Source: Lachnospiraceae bacterium 3-1
Lineage (GTDB): Bacteria > Bacillota > Clostridia > Lachnospirales > Lachnospiraceae
NCBI GenBank assembly: GCA_000403255.2
Contig: KE159582.1
Location: 174,724-238,723 of the forward strand
DNA: 64,000 nt
Direction of reading: 5' to 3'
This document shows, one piece after another, positions 24,688-34,847 of this stretch. The translations under genes were made by a program, and so were the position numbers. The stretch's first letter is position 1. Every line of letters begins with the position of its first letter. The notes under the pieces are model-generated. The model made no database searches, was not told where the DNA came from, and saw nothing but the letters and a program-made list of their open reading frames with translations.

Positions 24688-25788
24688 GTGAAAAATGAAA
24701 TTGGAAGCTTCTATGAGATAGCTGAGGACATAGAAAAATCGGAGATTTTGGGTAAGGATGGGGAGAAGAACTGGATGCAGGAGATGTTTGGCGGTATGGA
24801 AATGCTTCTGGTTTGCTCCGGTCGGGAGGCAGTGGAAGCGGCGCTTATGGATATCCTCCAGCGTAGAAATCCTTGCGGCAGGGTTTGCCTGCTGCCTCAA
24901 TATACCTGTGATACCACAATCATTCCCTTTGAAAAGCAGGGATGGGAGCTGCATTTTTTTCCTGTGAACCAAGATCTTCGGCCAGACAAAGAATCATTTG
25001 AAAAATTGCTGCAGCAGATTGCTCCAGATGTTCTCTTAGCCCATACCTATTATGGCGTGGATACCTTGGCAAAAGTAAGGGAATCCATTCAAAAGCAGCA
25101 GGAAAAGGGCATGATATTTGTAGAAGATATGACCCAATCTCTAGCGTTGTGGAAGCCAGGGGGCATTGCAGATTATTATGTGGGAAGCCTGCGGAAATGG
25201 TTTCCAATTCCCGACGGAGGATTTGTGGCTGCAAGTCATAAGCTTTTGGTTTTGCCAGAAGAAGAAAAGAAATTATTTGTGGAGCAAAAGCGAAGGGCAC
25301 AGAGCTTGAAATATCAATATCTTTGTGGCCAGGAAGTAGAAAAAGAGGAATTTTTAAAATGCAACCAAGCAGCGGAACAATATCTGTATGAAAATGATAA
25401 GGTGTCTTCTGTTTCAGAGTATACCAAAAACAGGCTGAAAAGTCTGGATATCCAGATGAATTTCCAGAAAAGAAAGGAGAATGCATCGTTTTTGCTGCAG
25501 GCTCTTTGGAAGCTTACCAAGGTAAAGCCAGTATTGGATCTGGAAGACGGCAGTCCCTTGTATGTTCCGGTTTATGCAAATGAGCGAGAGGAGCTCCAAG
25601 AATTTTTAACTGAGAATCATATCTTTGCGCCAGCGCTTTGGCCAATTCCCAGACAGATAAAAGAAACATTGGAAGGGGATATGGAATTTATTTTTCATCA
25701 TCTGTTGGCTCTGCCTTGTGACCAGCGGTATGGAAAAGAAGATATGGCGCGGATGGTACAATACTTATTGAAATATGAACAGAAATGA
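24688..25788 (+). CDS. PLP-dependent aminotransferase-like protein
   Basis: This 366-residue fold-type I protein contains CSGREAVEAALMDIL (phosphate-binding turn) and FVEDMTQSLALW with the PLP-contacting Asp. YVGSLRKWFPIPDGGF has the presumed Schiff-base Lys. It resembles DegT/DnrJ-type sugar aminotransferases but is diverged. It may add an amino group to a sugar intermediate beyond that made by PseC. GTG 24688 is the only start with a good ribosome site (CAGGAGGG); no in-frame ATG is nearby. Its role in this glycan is inferred. Confidence 0.75.
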   Translation: MKNEIGSFYEIAEDIEKSEILGKDGEKNWMQEMFGGMEMLLVCSGREAVEAALMDILQRRNPCGRVCLLPQYTCDTTIIPFEKQGWELHFFPVNQDLRPDKESFEKLLQQIAPDVLLAHTYYGVDTLAKVRESIQKQQEKGMIFVEDMTQSLALWKPGGIADYYVGSLRKWFPIPDGGFVAASHKLLVLPEEEKKLFVEQKRRAQSLKYQYLCGQEVEKEEFLKCNQAAEQYLYENDKVSSVSEYTKNRLKSLDIQMNFQKRKENASFLLQALWKLTKVKPVLDLEDGSPLYVPVYANEREELQEFLTENHIFAPALWPIPRQIKETLEGDMEFIFHHLLALPCDQRYGKEDMARMVQYLLKYEQK

Positions 25789-25797
25789 GGTGTTGGT

Positions 25798-26529
25798 ATG
25801 AAATATGCCGTGATTATGCAGGCAAGAACAAATTCAAGCCGGTTACGGGGAAAAGTGTTGAGAGAATTACAGGGAAAAACTGTATTGGAACATGACATTG
25901 AAAGAATCCGGCAGTCTCGCTATATAGATGAAATTATCATTGCCACAACGGAAAGAAAAGAGGATGACGCCATTGTTGCAATTGCCAAAAAGTGCCAGGT
26001 TCCTTTTTTCAGAGGCAGTGAGGAGGATGTGTTAAGCCGCTATTATTATGCAGCTCTTGCATTTGGGGCAGAACATATCATTCGAATTACCTCAGACTGT
26101 CCGTTGATTGATCCTCATGTGATAGATGAAATTATTGGCTGTTATGAGGAAAAGAAGCCGGATATCATTACTAATGTTCCAAATGAATGGGAAAAAATGA
26201 CTTACCCAAGAGGGCTGGATTTGGAAATTTTTCCTTTCTGGTGGTTGGAGAAGGCATTTCAGGAAGCAGATCGTGCATATGACAGAGAGCATGTATCGCC
26301 CTACATCTATGACCATGCAAAGAACAGATATTACTATCGGTATGAACAGGATTTTTCCAAATACCGCTGGACCTTAGATACACCGGAAGACTGGGAGGTA
26401 ATTGAAAGGGTTTATGCCCATTTTTATCATGGAATACATAATTTTTATTTTGAGGACATTATCGGGTACATGCAGGAGCATCCAGAGATCGCAATGCTGA
26501 ACCAGAATATCCAGCAGAAACTGGGCTAA
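25798..26529 (+). CDS. pseF: CMP-nonulosonic acid synthetase / SpsF-like cytidylyltransferase
   Basis: This 243-residue nucleotidyltransferase-like protein starts MKYAVIMQARTNSSRLRGKV, the SpsF/CMP-sugar synthetase signature, with ITSDCPLIDPHVIDE as the metal-binding segment. PseF activates pseudaminic acid with CTP so that Maf can transfer it. The SpsF family also occurs in spore coat polysaccharide loci, so the symbol rests on context: four other Pse enzymes and no competing cytidylyltransferase in the operon. The ribosome site GAGGTG precedes the ATG. Confidence 0.8.
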   Translation: MKYAVIMQARTNSSRLRGKVLRELQGKTVLEHDIERIRQSRYIDEIIIATTERKEDDAIVAIAKKCQVPFFRGSEEDVLSRYYYAALAFGAEHIIRITSDCPLIDPHVIDEIIGCYEEKKPDIITNVPNEWEKMTYPRGLDLEIFPFWWLEKAFQEADRAYDREHVSPYIYDHAKNRYYYRYEQDFSKYRWTLDTPEDWEVIERVYAHFYHGIHNFYFEDIIGYMQEHPEIAMLNQNIQQKLG

Positions 26530-26566
26530 TTTCCGTTGAAATATGTGAAGGGCATAAGGAGGAAAC

Positions 26567-27307
26567 ATGACATTATCAGGACATCAGCCAAATTATTGGC
26601 CTTATCCAGGTCTGATTGGAAAAATTATGAAATCCGACAGATTTATCTATGTAACGAAGGTTCAATATGAAAAGAAAAGCTGGCAGAAGAGAAACCGGAT
26701 TCGCACCAAAGACGGGTGGAGTTATATTCAAGTACCAACGATTACAAAAGGAAAATTTGAACAAAAGATCTGCGAGGTTGCAATCAACAATAGGGACAAT
26801 TGGGAAGAAAAGACATTGAGAAGTATTTCCCTGGCTTATGGGAAAGCGCCTTATTACCAAAAATACAAGGAATTTTTGGAGGACTTGTATCACAGGAAGT
26901 GGGAGTTTTTGTGGGAACTGGATATTTATATTATGAATTTTATTTTGCAGGAACTGGAAATTGATACAGAGATTTATTACGACAGGGATTTTACATTCCA
27001 GGGAAGGAAAACAGAAATGCTGGTGGATATGTGCAGACAGTTGGGGTGTGATACCTATCTTTCTAATCTTGGGAGTGCGGCATATGTGGAGATTTCTGAA
27101 TTTACCAAGGAGGGATTCAAGCACAGATATATGGATTATAAAGGACAGCCGTATCGTCAGCAATATCCAGGGTTTGAGCCAGGGCTTTCCATATTGGATA
27201 TGCTGATGAATTGTGGGAAAGAGGGAACTCGGGAAATTCTCATGAGTCAGGAAAACTATGAATTAAGTGAAACAAATGAGGAGCTGATACGTGAAGGGTT
27301 ACGTTAG
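26567..27307 (+). CDS. WbqC-like protein
   Basis: The 246-residue sequence begins LSGHQPNYWPYPGLIGKIMK and holds FIYVTKVQYEKKSWQKRNRI and LDMLMNCG, matching the WbqC family found in O-antigen and nonulosonic acid clusters. The biochemical role of WbqC is not settled; an acyl or amide modification of a sugar has been suggested. There is no signal peptide. AAGGAGGAAAC precedes the ATG. It lies in the middle of the glycan operon and could stand in for the missing acetyltransferase step, which is speculative. Confidence 0.8.
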   Translation: MTLSGHQPNYWPYPGLIGKIMKSDRFIYVTKVQYEKKSWQKRNRIRTKDGWSYIQVPTITKGKFEQKICEVAINNRDNWEEKTLRSISLAYGKAPYYQKYKEFLEDLYHRKWEFLWELDIYIMNFILQELEIDTEIYYDRDFTFQGRKTEMLVDMCRQLGCDTYLSNLGSAAYVEISEFTKEGFKHRYMDYKGQPYRQQYPGFEPGLSILDMLMNCGKEGTREILMSQENYELSETNEELIREGLR

Positions 27308-27342
27308 GACCGGTATCAGATGGAAAAAAGGATGATTCATTT

Positions 27343-28431
27343 ATGAAGAAAATTGGTTTAATCACGATACATAATTGGTTTAATTATGGTTCTATGCTTC
27401 AATCCTATGCCCTTAATCGGGTCTTAAATGAAATAGATGGATATGAGTGTGAATTGATTGATTTTACACCAGCTTCTATTGTGGGAAACGAACGTTCCTG
27501 GAGATTATATTCAGATGTGCCGGAGTATCAGGAATTGAGAAAAAAGTATAAAAAGGAAATTGTAGAGCGCAGGAATGTTTTTCAGAAGTTTGAAGAATTG
27601 TACAAAATGGGGGATATGGTTTATCAATCAGATGAAGAAATAGAAAAAAATCCCCCTGCTTATGATATTTATATTACAGGAAGCGATCAGATTTGGAACG
27701 TAAATTTTAGAATTGCTTCCAGGGCTTATTTTTTAGCCTTCACAGATTCCCAGGAGAAATTTGCGTTTTCCACCAGTATTGGAAGATGTAAAAAGGAACC
27801 CTTAGAAGAATATCGTAGATTTATGGAGCAATATAAAAAAATATATATACGAGAGAAGGCTGGAGCAGAGCTATTGTCTGAAATGTTTCCAGAAAAGGAA
27901 ATAGGAACGCTGATTGACCCTACCCTGATGTTGGAGAAAAGTCAATGGGAAGAGCTGGTAGATACCCAGCGTATATGTGAGGAGGAATATATCGGATGTT
28001 ATGCCACCTTGGAAGAGGATCTTGATAAAATGATGCCAATTTTAAAATATCTCTATGAAAAATATAACAAAAAAATCATTTTATTCGGAATGATCCTTCC
28101 CAGAGAAGAGGAATGGGTGGAAAACTTAATTGTTGCAGGTCCGTTGGAGTTTATACGTATCATCCGTGATGCAGACTTGATCTTGACAAACTCCTACCAT
28201 GGGACGCTTTTTTCTCTGATGTTTCAAACTCCATTTTTTACTTTTAATGATGAATTTGAAAATCCACGGAAAGAAGGGATTTTGCGTATGGTTCATCAGG
28301 AGAAGCGGATGGTACATAACCTTGTGGAATGCCAGAAAGCCTTGGATGATGTCATTGATTTTTCAATGGTTCGTTGTATCCTGGGACAGGAAAGAGAAGT
28401 AGCGTTAAATAAAATAAAAGAGGTGCTCTAA
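27343..28431 (+). CDS. Polysaccharide pyruvyl transferase-family protein
   Basis: This 362-residue protein starts MKKIGLITIHNWFNYGSMLQ and contains YDIYITGSDQIWN and ADLILTNSYHGTLFSLMFQT, the CsaB/PssM-type core that moves pyruvate from PEP to sugars as a ketal. Some members have other chemistry. It is followed after 1 nt by an FrhB-like iron-sulfur protein, a pairing often seen in polysaccharide clusters of anaerobes. The target here would be the flagellar glycan or a linked cell-wall polymer. Confidence 0.85.
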   Translation: MKKIGLITIHNWFNYGSMLQSYALNRVLNEIDGYECELIDFTPASIVGNERSWRLYSDVPEYQELRKKYKKEIVERRNVFQKFEELYKMGDMVYQSDEEIEKNPPAYDIYITGSDQIWNVNFRIASRAYFLAFTDSQEKFAFSTSIGRCKKEPLEEYRRFMEQYKKIYIREKAGAELLSEMFPEKEIGTLIDPTLMLEKSQWEELVDTQRICEEEYIGCYATLEEDLDKMMPILKYLYEKYNKKIILFGMILPREEEWVENLIVAGPLEFIRIIRDADLILTNSYHGTLFSLMFQTPFFTFNDEFENPRKEGILRMVHQEKRMVHNLVECQKALDDVIDFSMVRCILGQEREVALNKIKEVL

Positions 28432-28432
28432 G

Positions 28433-29515
28433 ATGAAATCAGAATGTTTTGGATGTAGCGCTTGTGTCAGTAGCTGCCCCACACAGTGTATTGCAATGGA
28501 GCAAAATCAAGAGGGCTTTTTTGTTCCCAAATGGGTGGCAAAGGACCAGTGTATTGGCTGTGGAAAATGCATGGAGGTATGTCCCATGGAAAAGAGTTCC
28601 CTAGAACCGATGGGAGAAATGAAAGGTGCCTTCTTATTCATAAACCGTGACGCCTATGATCGTAATCTTAGTTCTTCAGGGGGATTTTTTAAGGCATTGT
28701 CAGATGTGGTTTTTGAGCTTGGAGGAGTTGTGTGCGGCGCGGCGTTTCAAGAAAATTTTATGGTAGGACACAAATGTGTACAGAACAAGGATGAGGTTTA
28801 TCCTCTCCTTGGAAGCAAATATGTACAGAGTGATTTGGGAAATGTCTTTTTGGAAATACAGTCCTTTCTTCAGCAGGGGCGGTATGTATTGTTTGCAGGG
28901 ACGCCATGTCAGGTGGCTGGTTTAAAAAATTTTTTGAAAGATGTGGAATGTAAGAAATTATTGACGGTTGATTTTATTTGCGCAGGGGTACCTTCCCAGA
29001 AAGTTTGGGAAAGCTACATAAAGGAATGCCACCAGGGGGAAGAAATTCGTTATATTCAGTTTCGGTATGGGACAAAGGGCTGGTGGGAATGGGGATTACG
29101 GGTGCAATATGCCCATCATGAGTATTGGAAAGAAAATCGGATGGAGGATCCGTATTTGAGAATGTTTTTAGAAAATATATCCATAAACTCATACTGCTAT
29201 TCTTGTAAATATCGTGAAAAAAGGAAGTATAGTGACTTTTATGTTGGCGATGCCTGGAATATTAACCGTATTCGTACAAATATGGATGACGATCGAGGAA
29301 TAACAACGGTATTTGTGAATACAAAAAAAGGGGAAGAATTTATAGAAAAAATTCAAAATGCACATTGCTTCGAGATTTCGTTGGAAGAAGCGTTACAATA
29401 TCGGGAAGATTTGCTCCATGGTAAAAAGATTCCAGATGAAAGAAAACGTTTTTTTGAAGGACTGACAGGGGAAGGGTTTGCAAGAGCCGTACAACTGTGC
29501 TTGAATTGGAGTTGA
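28433..29515 (+). CDS. FrhB-like 4Fe-4S protein (F420 hydrogenase/dehydrogenase beta family)
   Basis: This 360-residue protein has two N-terminal CxxCxxCxxxC clusters (CFGCSACVSSCP and CIGCGKCMEVCP). A C-terminal FrhB domain follows, with YVLFAGTPCQVAGLKNFLKD and NSYCYSCKYREKRKYSDFYV. FrhB relatives bind flavin and reduce F420, but Lachnospiraceae lack F420 biosynthesis. A redox step on a sugar, coupled to ferredoxin, is a reasonable guess. It is tightly linked to the pyruvyl-transferase-like gene. Ribosome site AGAGGTG. Confidence 0.85.
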   Translation: MKSECFGCSACVSSCPTQCIAMEQNQEGFFVPKWVAKDQCIGCGKCMEVCPMEKSSLEPMGEMKGAFLFINRDAYDRNLSSSGGFFKALSDVVFELGGVVCGAAFQENFMVGHKCVQNKDEVYPLLGSKYVQSDLGNVFLEIQSFLQQGRYVLFAGTPCQVAGLKNFLKDVECKKLLTVDFICAGVPSQKVWESYIKECHQGEEIRYIQFRYGTKGWWEWGLRVQYAHHEYWKENRMEDPYLRMFLENISINSYCYSCKYREKRKYSDFYVGDAWNINRIRTNMDDDRGITTVFVNTKKGEEFIEKIQNAHCFEISLEEALQYREDLLHGKKIPDERKRFFEGLTGEGFARAVQLCLNWS

Positions 29516-29523
29516 GGCAAGGA

Positions 29524-30546
29524 ATGGTTTTTATAAGGACAGATGCAAATGAAAAAGTTGCCACTGGGCATATTATGCGCTGTATAACCATCGGAAAAAA
29601 GCTAGAGGAGATGGGGGAAAGGGTATGCTTTCTTTTGAAAGACAAGGATTCCCTGAAGGTTCTGAATGGGCAGATGCAGTATCAGATGCTTCAGGGGTGT
29701 GGTGAAGATATCTATGAAGAGATACCACAGATCATAGCATTCTTGAAAAAGGAGAGGCGCCCCAAAATTTTGTTGGATTCCTATGAATTTGACGGGAAGT
29801 ATATGCAGGGATTGAAAGAACATGGGAAGGTGATTTCTTTTGATGATATGTTTTGGGAGAAAATTCCTGCTGATATGATTATCAATTATAACTTATATGC
29901 ATCAAAGGATGAGTATGCTTCCAGATATGCTGGGGAAAAAACAGTGTTATTGCTGGGCAGCTCTTATGTTCCGTTGCGGGATGAATTTGCAGGGAAAAAT
30001 CTTCCATTGAGAAAAAATGTTACTACCATTCTGTTAATCTGCGGTGGTGGGGATCAGCAGCACGTTTTACCGAAATTTCTTGAAAAATTTTGTGATGATG
30101 GTTTGCAGAAAAAATATCATATCTTAGTTCTGGCAGGTGATTTGAATCAGGATAAAGAAAGGCTGCGTCAGTTTGCAGCCTGTTGGGAGAAGATTAGGAT
30201 ATATGAAGGCGCGAGAAAACTTGCGCCTATTATGGAACAGGCAGATGTGGTGATATCAGCGGCCAGTACCGTTTTGTATGAATGCTGTGCGTTAAAAAGA
30301 CCAGTTATTTTTTTTACCATGGCGGACAATCAGGCGGAGGATGCGAAGACATTTGGAGAAAATGGGATGATGCATTATGTTGGGGATATCCGCAAAGATG
30401 TGGAGCAGGTAATTGAAAATGTAGTAGAAGAAATAAAAGTATTGGAAAATGATATCCAAATCAGAAGTGATATGGTACATAAAATGAAACAGGTGGTTGA
30501 CGGGAATGGAGCGTCTCGAATTGCCCGTGCAATCATTGATTTGTAA
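29524..30546 (+). CDS. pseG: PseG, UDP-sugar hydrolase of pseudaminic acid synthesis
   Basis: This 340-residue GT-B-like protein begins MVFIRTDANEKVATGHIMRC, the PseG signature, with LLICGGGDQQHVLPKFLEKF and VVISAASTVLYECCALKRPV near the nucleotide site. PseG removes UDP from the 2,4-diacetamido-trideoxy-altropyranose. ATG 29524 has GAGG six nt upstream and avoids overlap with the preceding gene; GTG 29497 is the alternative. There is no appended GNAT domain, so it is not a PseG-PseH fusion. Confidence 0.88.
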   Translation: MVFIRTDANEKVATGHIMRCITIGKKLEEMGERVCFLLKDKDSLKVLNGQMQYQMLQGCGEDIYEEIPQIIAFLKKERRPKILLDSYEFDGKYMQGLKEHGKVISFDDMFWEKIPADMIINYNLYASKDEYASRYAGEKTVLLLGSSYVPLRDEFAGKNLPLRKNVTTILLICGGGDQQHVLPKFLEKFCDDGLQKKYHILVLAGDLNQDKERLRQFAACWEKIRIYEGARKLAPIMEQADVVISAASTVLYECCALKRPVIFFTMADNQAEDAKTFGENGMMHYVGDIRKDVEQVIENVVEEIKVLENDIQIRSDMVHKMKQVVDGNGASRIARAIIDL

Positions 30547-30574
30547 AATATTTTGAAGAAGGAAAGGCAGAAAA

Positions 30575-31726
30575 ATGAGTGTTTTGGATAATGCCGTTTA
30601 TATTCCATATGGAAGACAGACAATTGATGAAGAAGATATACAGGCAGTAGCAGAGGTTTTACGTTCCGATTACCTTACCACAGGAACAAAAAGCATTGAG
30701 TTTGAGCAGGAGGTGTGCAAATATATAGGGGCAAAATATGCCGTTGCAATCTCCAATGGGACAGCAGCCTTGCATGCGGCTTGCTCTGTGGCAGGAATTG
30801 GAGCTGGGGATGAAGTGATTACCACACCCCTTACCTTTGCTGCTTCTGCAAATTGTGTTTTTTACTGCGGCGGCAGGCCGGTTTTTGCAGATGTGGATAA
30901 GAGGACCTATAACATAGATCCAGAAGATATCGAAAGAAAAATCACAGATCGGACAAAGGCAATTCTTCCGGTGCATCTTTCTGGACAGCCTTGCGATATG
31001 GATGCCATTTATGAGATTGCAGAGAAGCATCATCTGCTGGTAATTGAGGATGGGGCACATGCATTGGGAGCAAAGTACAAAGGAAGCTGTATTGGGAAAG
31101 ATTCTTATATGGCTACCTTTAGCTTTCATCCAGTCAAGCCCATTACCACAGGAGAAGGGGGAATGATTGTAACAAATGAGGAAGGATTATATCAAAAGCT
31201 TCGGCTGTTTCGCAGTCATTGCATTACCCGTGACAGTTCTATGATGACAAGGAATGAAGGCTCCTGGTTTTATCAGCAGTTGGATTTGGGTTATAATTAC
31301 CGGATTACCGATATACAATGCGCACTGGGAATCAGTCAGATGAAAAAGCTGAATCAGTTTTTGCGTAGGCGCAGGGAACTGGCAAAGCAGTATGATAAGG
31401 CATTTGCAGATAATTCAGATATTATTGTGCCCTATCAGCAGCCGGATACAGAGAGTGGGTATCATCTTTATATGATTCAGGCGCCTCATCATGACAGAAG
31501 GAAGATATTTGAAGGCTTACGAAATGCAGGTATAGGGGTGAATGTTCATTATATTCCGGTGTATTATCATCCATATTACCAAAGAAATGGGTATCACAAT
31601 ATTTGCTGCTCCAATGCGGAAGAAATATATTCTCATTTAATCAGTTTGCCTTTGTATCCTGGGCTGACAGACCAGGAGCAGAAATTTGTGATAGAGACAT
31701 TGGAACATTTATTAGAAACAGCATAG
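30575..31726 (+). CDS. pseC: PseC, UDP-4-keto-sugar aminotransferase
   Basis: This 383-residue DegT/DnrJ-family enzyme has YIPYGRQTIDEEDIQAVAEV (PseC-like start), AISNGTAALHAACSVAGIG, VIEDGAHALG and FSFHPVKPITTGEGGM, with the PLP Lys in HPVK. PseC transfers an amino group from glutamate onto C4 of the PseB product. It ends the operon; a strong bidirectional terminator follows. Placing pseC last and pseB first is an unusual order compared with compact Pse operons. Confidence 0.92.
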   Translation: MSVLDNAVYIPYGRQTIDEEDIQAVAEVLRSDYLTTGTKSIEFEQEVCKYIGAKYAVAISNGTAALHAACSVAGIGAGDEVITTPLTFAASANCVFYCGGRPVFADVDKRTYNIDPEDIERKITDRTKAILPVHLSGQPCDMDAIYEIAEKHHLLVIEDGAHALGAKYKGSCIGKDSYMATFSFHPVKPITTGEGGMIVTNEEGLYQKLRLFRSHCITRDSSMMTRNEGSWFYQQLDLGYNYRITDIQCALGISQMKKLNQFLRRRRELAKQYDKAFADNSDIIVPYQQPDTESGYHLYMIQAPHHDRRKIFEGLRNAGIGVNVHYIPVYYHPYYQRNGYHNICCSNAEEIYSHLISLPLYPGLTDQEQKFVIETLEHLLETA

Positions 31727-31820
31727 CTATTTATGTTAAAAATTTAAGAAAGTAAAACAGAACAAAAACACGTACAATTAAGTGACGAGGTTGAGGAAAA
31801 CATTATCAAAATAATATCAT

Positions 31821-31860
31821 AAAAACGCATGGAATACCACATTGTAAACCATGCGTTTTT
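31821..31860. terminator. Bidirectional terminator between pseC and the LacI gene
   Basis: AAAAACGCATGG (31821-31832) and CCATGCGTTTTT (31849-31860) form a 12-bp stem flanked by A- and T-runs, working for both converging genes. Confidence 0.88.
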
Positions 31861-31883
31861 TCCATCAAAAAGAAGGAGGCAAA

Positions 31884-32912
<1,029 letters not shown>

Positions 32913-32957
32913 TCATTCTATCCCAGTATAGCAAATAATTTTCGAAAAGGGAATCAT

Positions 32958-32979
32958 AATTTAGTAAATTTACTAAATT
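32958..32979. promoter_or_regulatory. 22-bp perfect palindrome, candidate LacI-family operator
   Basis: Half-site AATTTAGTAAA is followed directly by its reverse complement. A second dyad TTTGAG-TTT-CTCAAA lies at 32982-32996. The palindrome is located between the divergent lacI-type and deoB promoters (deoB: TTGGAA 33020-33025, TATACT 33043-33048; the lacI-type gene has an extended -10, TGCTATACT, on the minus strand near 32925). Confidence 0.7.
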
Positions 32980-33080
32980 GTTTTGAGTTTCTCAAATTTA
33001 CATTAGTGCGACAGCCCCCTTGGAAAATCCACGGGTTAGGTGTATACTGCAAATAAAGCTGGTGGAAGGAGCGAAAAAGT

Positions 33081-34283
33081 ATGATGCAATATCGAAGGAT
33101 TTTTGTTATCGTGGTAGATTCCTTAGGGGTAGGTGCTATGGAGGATTCGACGGATTTTGGAGATATCGGTGTGAATACCTTAGGGCATATTTCTCAAAGG
33201 GTAGAGACCTTTGAAATTCCGCATTTGCAAAAATTGGGCCTTGCAAATCTTACACCGTTGAAACAGGTGAAGCCTGTGGCAGTTCCCTGGGGATATTACG
33301 GAAAGCTCAGGGAAAAGAGTAAGGGAAAGGATACCATGACGGGGCATTGGGAAATTATGGGTTTGGAAGTGACAAAGCCTTTCCAGACCTTTACAGAAAC
33401 GGGATTTCCACCAGAACTCATCAAAGAGCTGGAACGAAGAACGGGAAGAAAAATTATTGGAAATAAAAGTGCCAGCGGAACGGAAATTCTGGAAGAATTG
33501 GCGGAGGAAGAGATAGCCACAGGACATATGATCGTGTATACATCGGCAGATTCCGTACTGCAAATTTGCGGAAATGAAGAAACCTTCGGCTTGGAGGAAT
33601 TGTACCGATGCTGTGAGATTGCAAGAGAGCTTACCATGCGGGAGGAATGGATGGTGGGCCGTGTGATTGCCCGGCCTTACATAGGAAGGAAGAAAGGGGA
33701 ATTCAAGCGCACCAGCAATCGTCATGACTATGCCTTGAAGCCCTTTGGAAAAACTGTATTGGATGTGTTGAAGGCCAAGGGCTTGGATGTGATTTCCATT
33801 GGAAAAATCAGGGATATTTTTGATGGAGAAGGCATTACCAAAGCCTATCGCTCAAAAAGCTCTGTTCATGGTATGGAACAGGCTATCCAGGTTGCTCACA
33901 GTGAGTTTCATGGGTTGTGTTTTGTCAATTTGGTAGATTTTGACGCCCTTTGGGGACATCGGAGGGATCCCGTGGGATATGCTTGTGAAATTGAGAAATT
34001 TGATAAAAATCTGGGTAAACTGATGGAAATTTTGCGAAAGGATGATTTGCTGATTGTTACAGCGGACCATGGCAATGATCCCACCTATACAGGAACGGAT
34101 CACACACGGGAGAAGGTTCCATTTTTGGCCTATTCTCCATCTATGGAAGGTGGTGGGGAGCTGAGTGAGCAGGAAACCTTTGCCGTCATTGGAGCTACTG
34201 TGGCAGATAATTTTGGCGTGGAAATGCCAAAAGGCGCCATTGGAACTTCTTTATTGCATGTAGCATTGCCGGCGCCAAAGTAG
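33081..34283 (+). CDS. deoB: Phosphopentomutase
   Basis: This 400-residue alkaline-phosphatase-superfamily enzyme interconverts (deoxy)ribose-1- and 5-phosphates in nucleoside salvage. Metal and catalytic motifs: [20 protein letters not shown] near the N-terminus, [13 protein letters not shown] with the phosphothreonine site, and [20 protein letters not shown] near the C-terminus. The length equals the family norm. GGAAGGAG precedes ATG 33081. No purine nucleoside phosphorylase gene is adjacent. It is monocistronic, with a terminator. Confidence 0.96.
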   Translation: MMQYRRIFVIVVDSLGVGAMEDSTDFGDIGVNTLGHISQRVETFEIPHLQKLGLANLTPLKQVKPVAVPWGYYGKLREKSKGKDTMTGHWEIMGLEVTKPFQTFTETGFPPELIKELERRTGRKIIGNKSASGTEILEELAEEEIATGHMIVYTSADSVLQICGNEETFGLEELYRCCEIARELTMREEWMVGRVIARPYIGRKKGEFKRTSNRHDYALKPFGKTVLDVLKAKGLDVISIGKIRDIFDGEGITKAYRSKSSVHGMEQAIQVAHSEFHGLCFVNLVDFDALWGHRRDPVGYACEIEKFDKNLGKLMEILRKDDLLIVTADHGNDPTYTGTDHTREKVPFLAYSPSMEGGGELSEQETFAVIGATVADNFGVEMPKGAIGTSLLHVALPAPK

Positions 34284-34304
34284 CAGAAACAGTTGTTACA
34301 TAAT

Positions 34305-34337
34305 TATGCAGCTATGGGGAAACCTGTAGCTGCGTTT
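34305..34337 (+). terminator. deoB terminator
   Basis: GCAGCTA and TAGCTGC arms with an inner GG/CC pair are followed by five T. Confidence 0.8.
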
Positions 34338-34438
34338 TTGAGCTAGATTTCAAAAATTCTGGTCAGAGGAAGAATCTAGATATGAAGGGATGCATGGAGT
34401 AAAATCAGGGCAGGAATATGGAAGTACCAGTTTTTTCG

Positions 34439-34456
34439 TTGACAATGACATAATAT
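34439..34456 (+). promoter_or_regulatory. Possible promoter/operator before the 79-aa ORF
   Basis: TTGACA (34439-34444) is followed at once by the dyad GACATA-A-TATGTC (about 34446-34458). A matching -10 is not convincing (only TGTGAG at the 17-bp distance), so this is weak. The rest of 34338-34570 shows nothing else I can name. Confidence 0.35.
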
Positions 34457-34570
34457 GTCGTTGTGAGGGTGTATGATGAGGTAAATACGAGAAGAGAATT
34501 GGAAAATACATGAGGAAGAAATGCATAAAAGAATGGCATGGTATAGAAGAAAAGCAGAGAGGGAAATGAT

Positions 34571-34810
34571 ATGAGAGAGAAAATGCTGGAACAATTAAAA
34601 GAGGAAGAAAAGGAACAGAGACAGGAAGCATATGAAGAAAAGCTTGAGGATGCTGTGAAAGAAATATCTCAGCTTGTTTTCGGAGAGAGATGGAAAGAAA
34701 TCGAGGATAGAGTTGAGAATATTATGGATATGGTGCAGAAGATGGCTTTTACAGAAGGTTACATTTATGCAATTGAAACACTGGAAGAAGGATTAGCACA
34801 TATGATATAA
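34571..34810 (+). CDS. Small charged coiled protein, unknown
   Basis: This 79-residue protein is dominated by Glu and Lys heptads (LEQLKEEEKEQRQEAYEEKL, EDAVKEISQLV), predicting a coiled coil, with a more hydrophobic end (MAFTEGYIYAIETLEEGLAH). It has no recognised family. A GAGAGGG ribosome site lies upstream. It precedes the WYL regulator by 37 bp in the same direction and may be co-transcribed. Similar short ORFs are common beside regulators of variable loci. Confidence 0.55.
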   Translation: MREKMLEQLKEEEKEQRQEAYEEKLEDAVKEISQLVFGERWKEIEDRVENIMDMVQKMAFTEGYIYAIETLEEGLAHMI

Positions 34811-34847
34811 TATCGATAGCCATAAGAAAAGATGTTTGGAGGTTATT

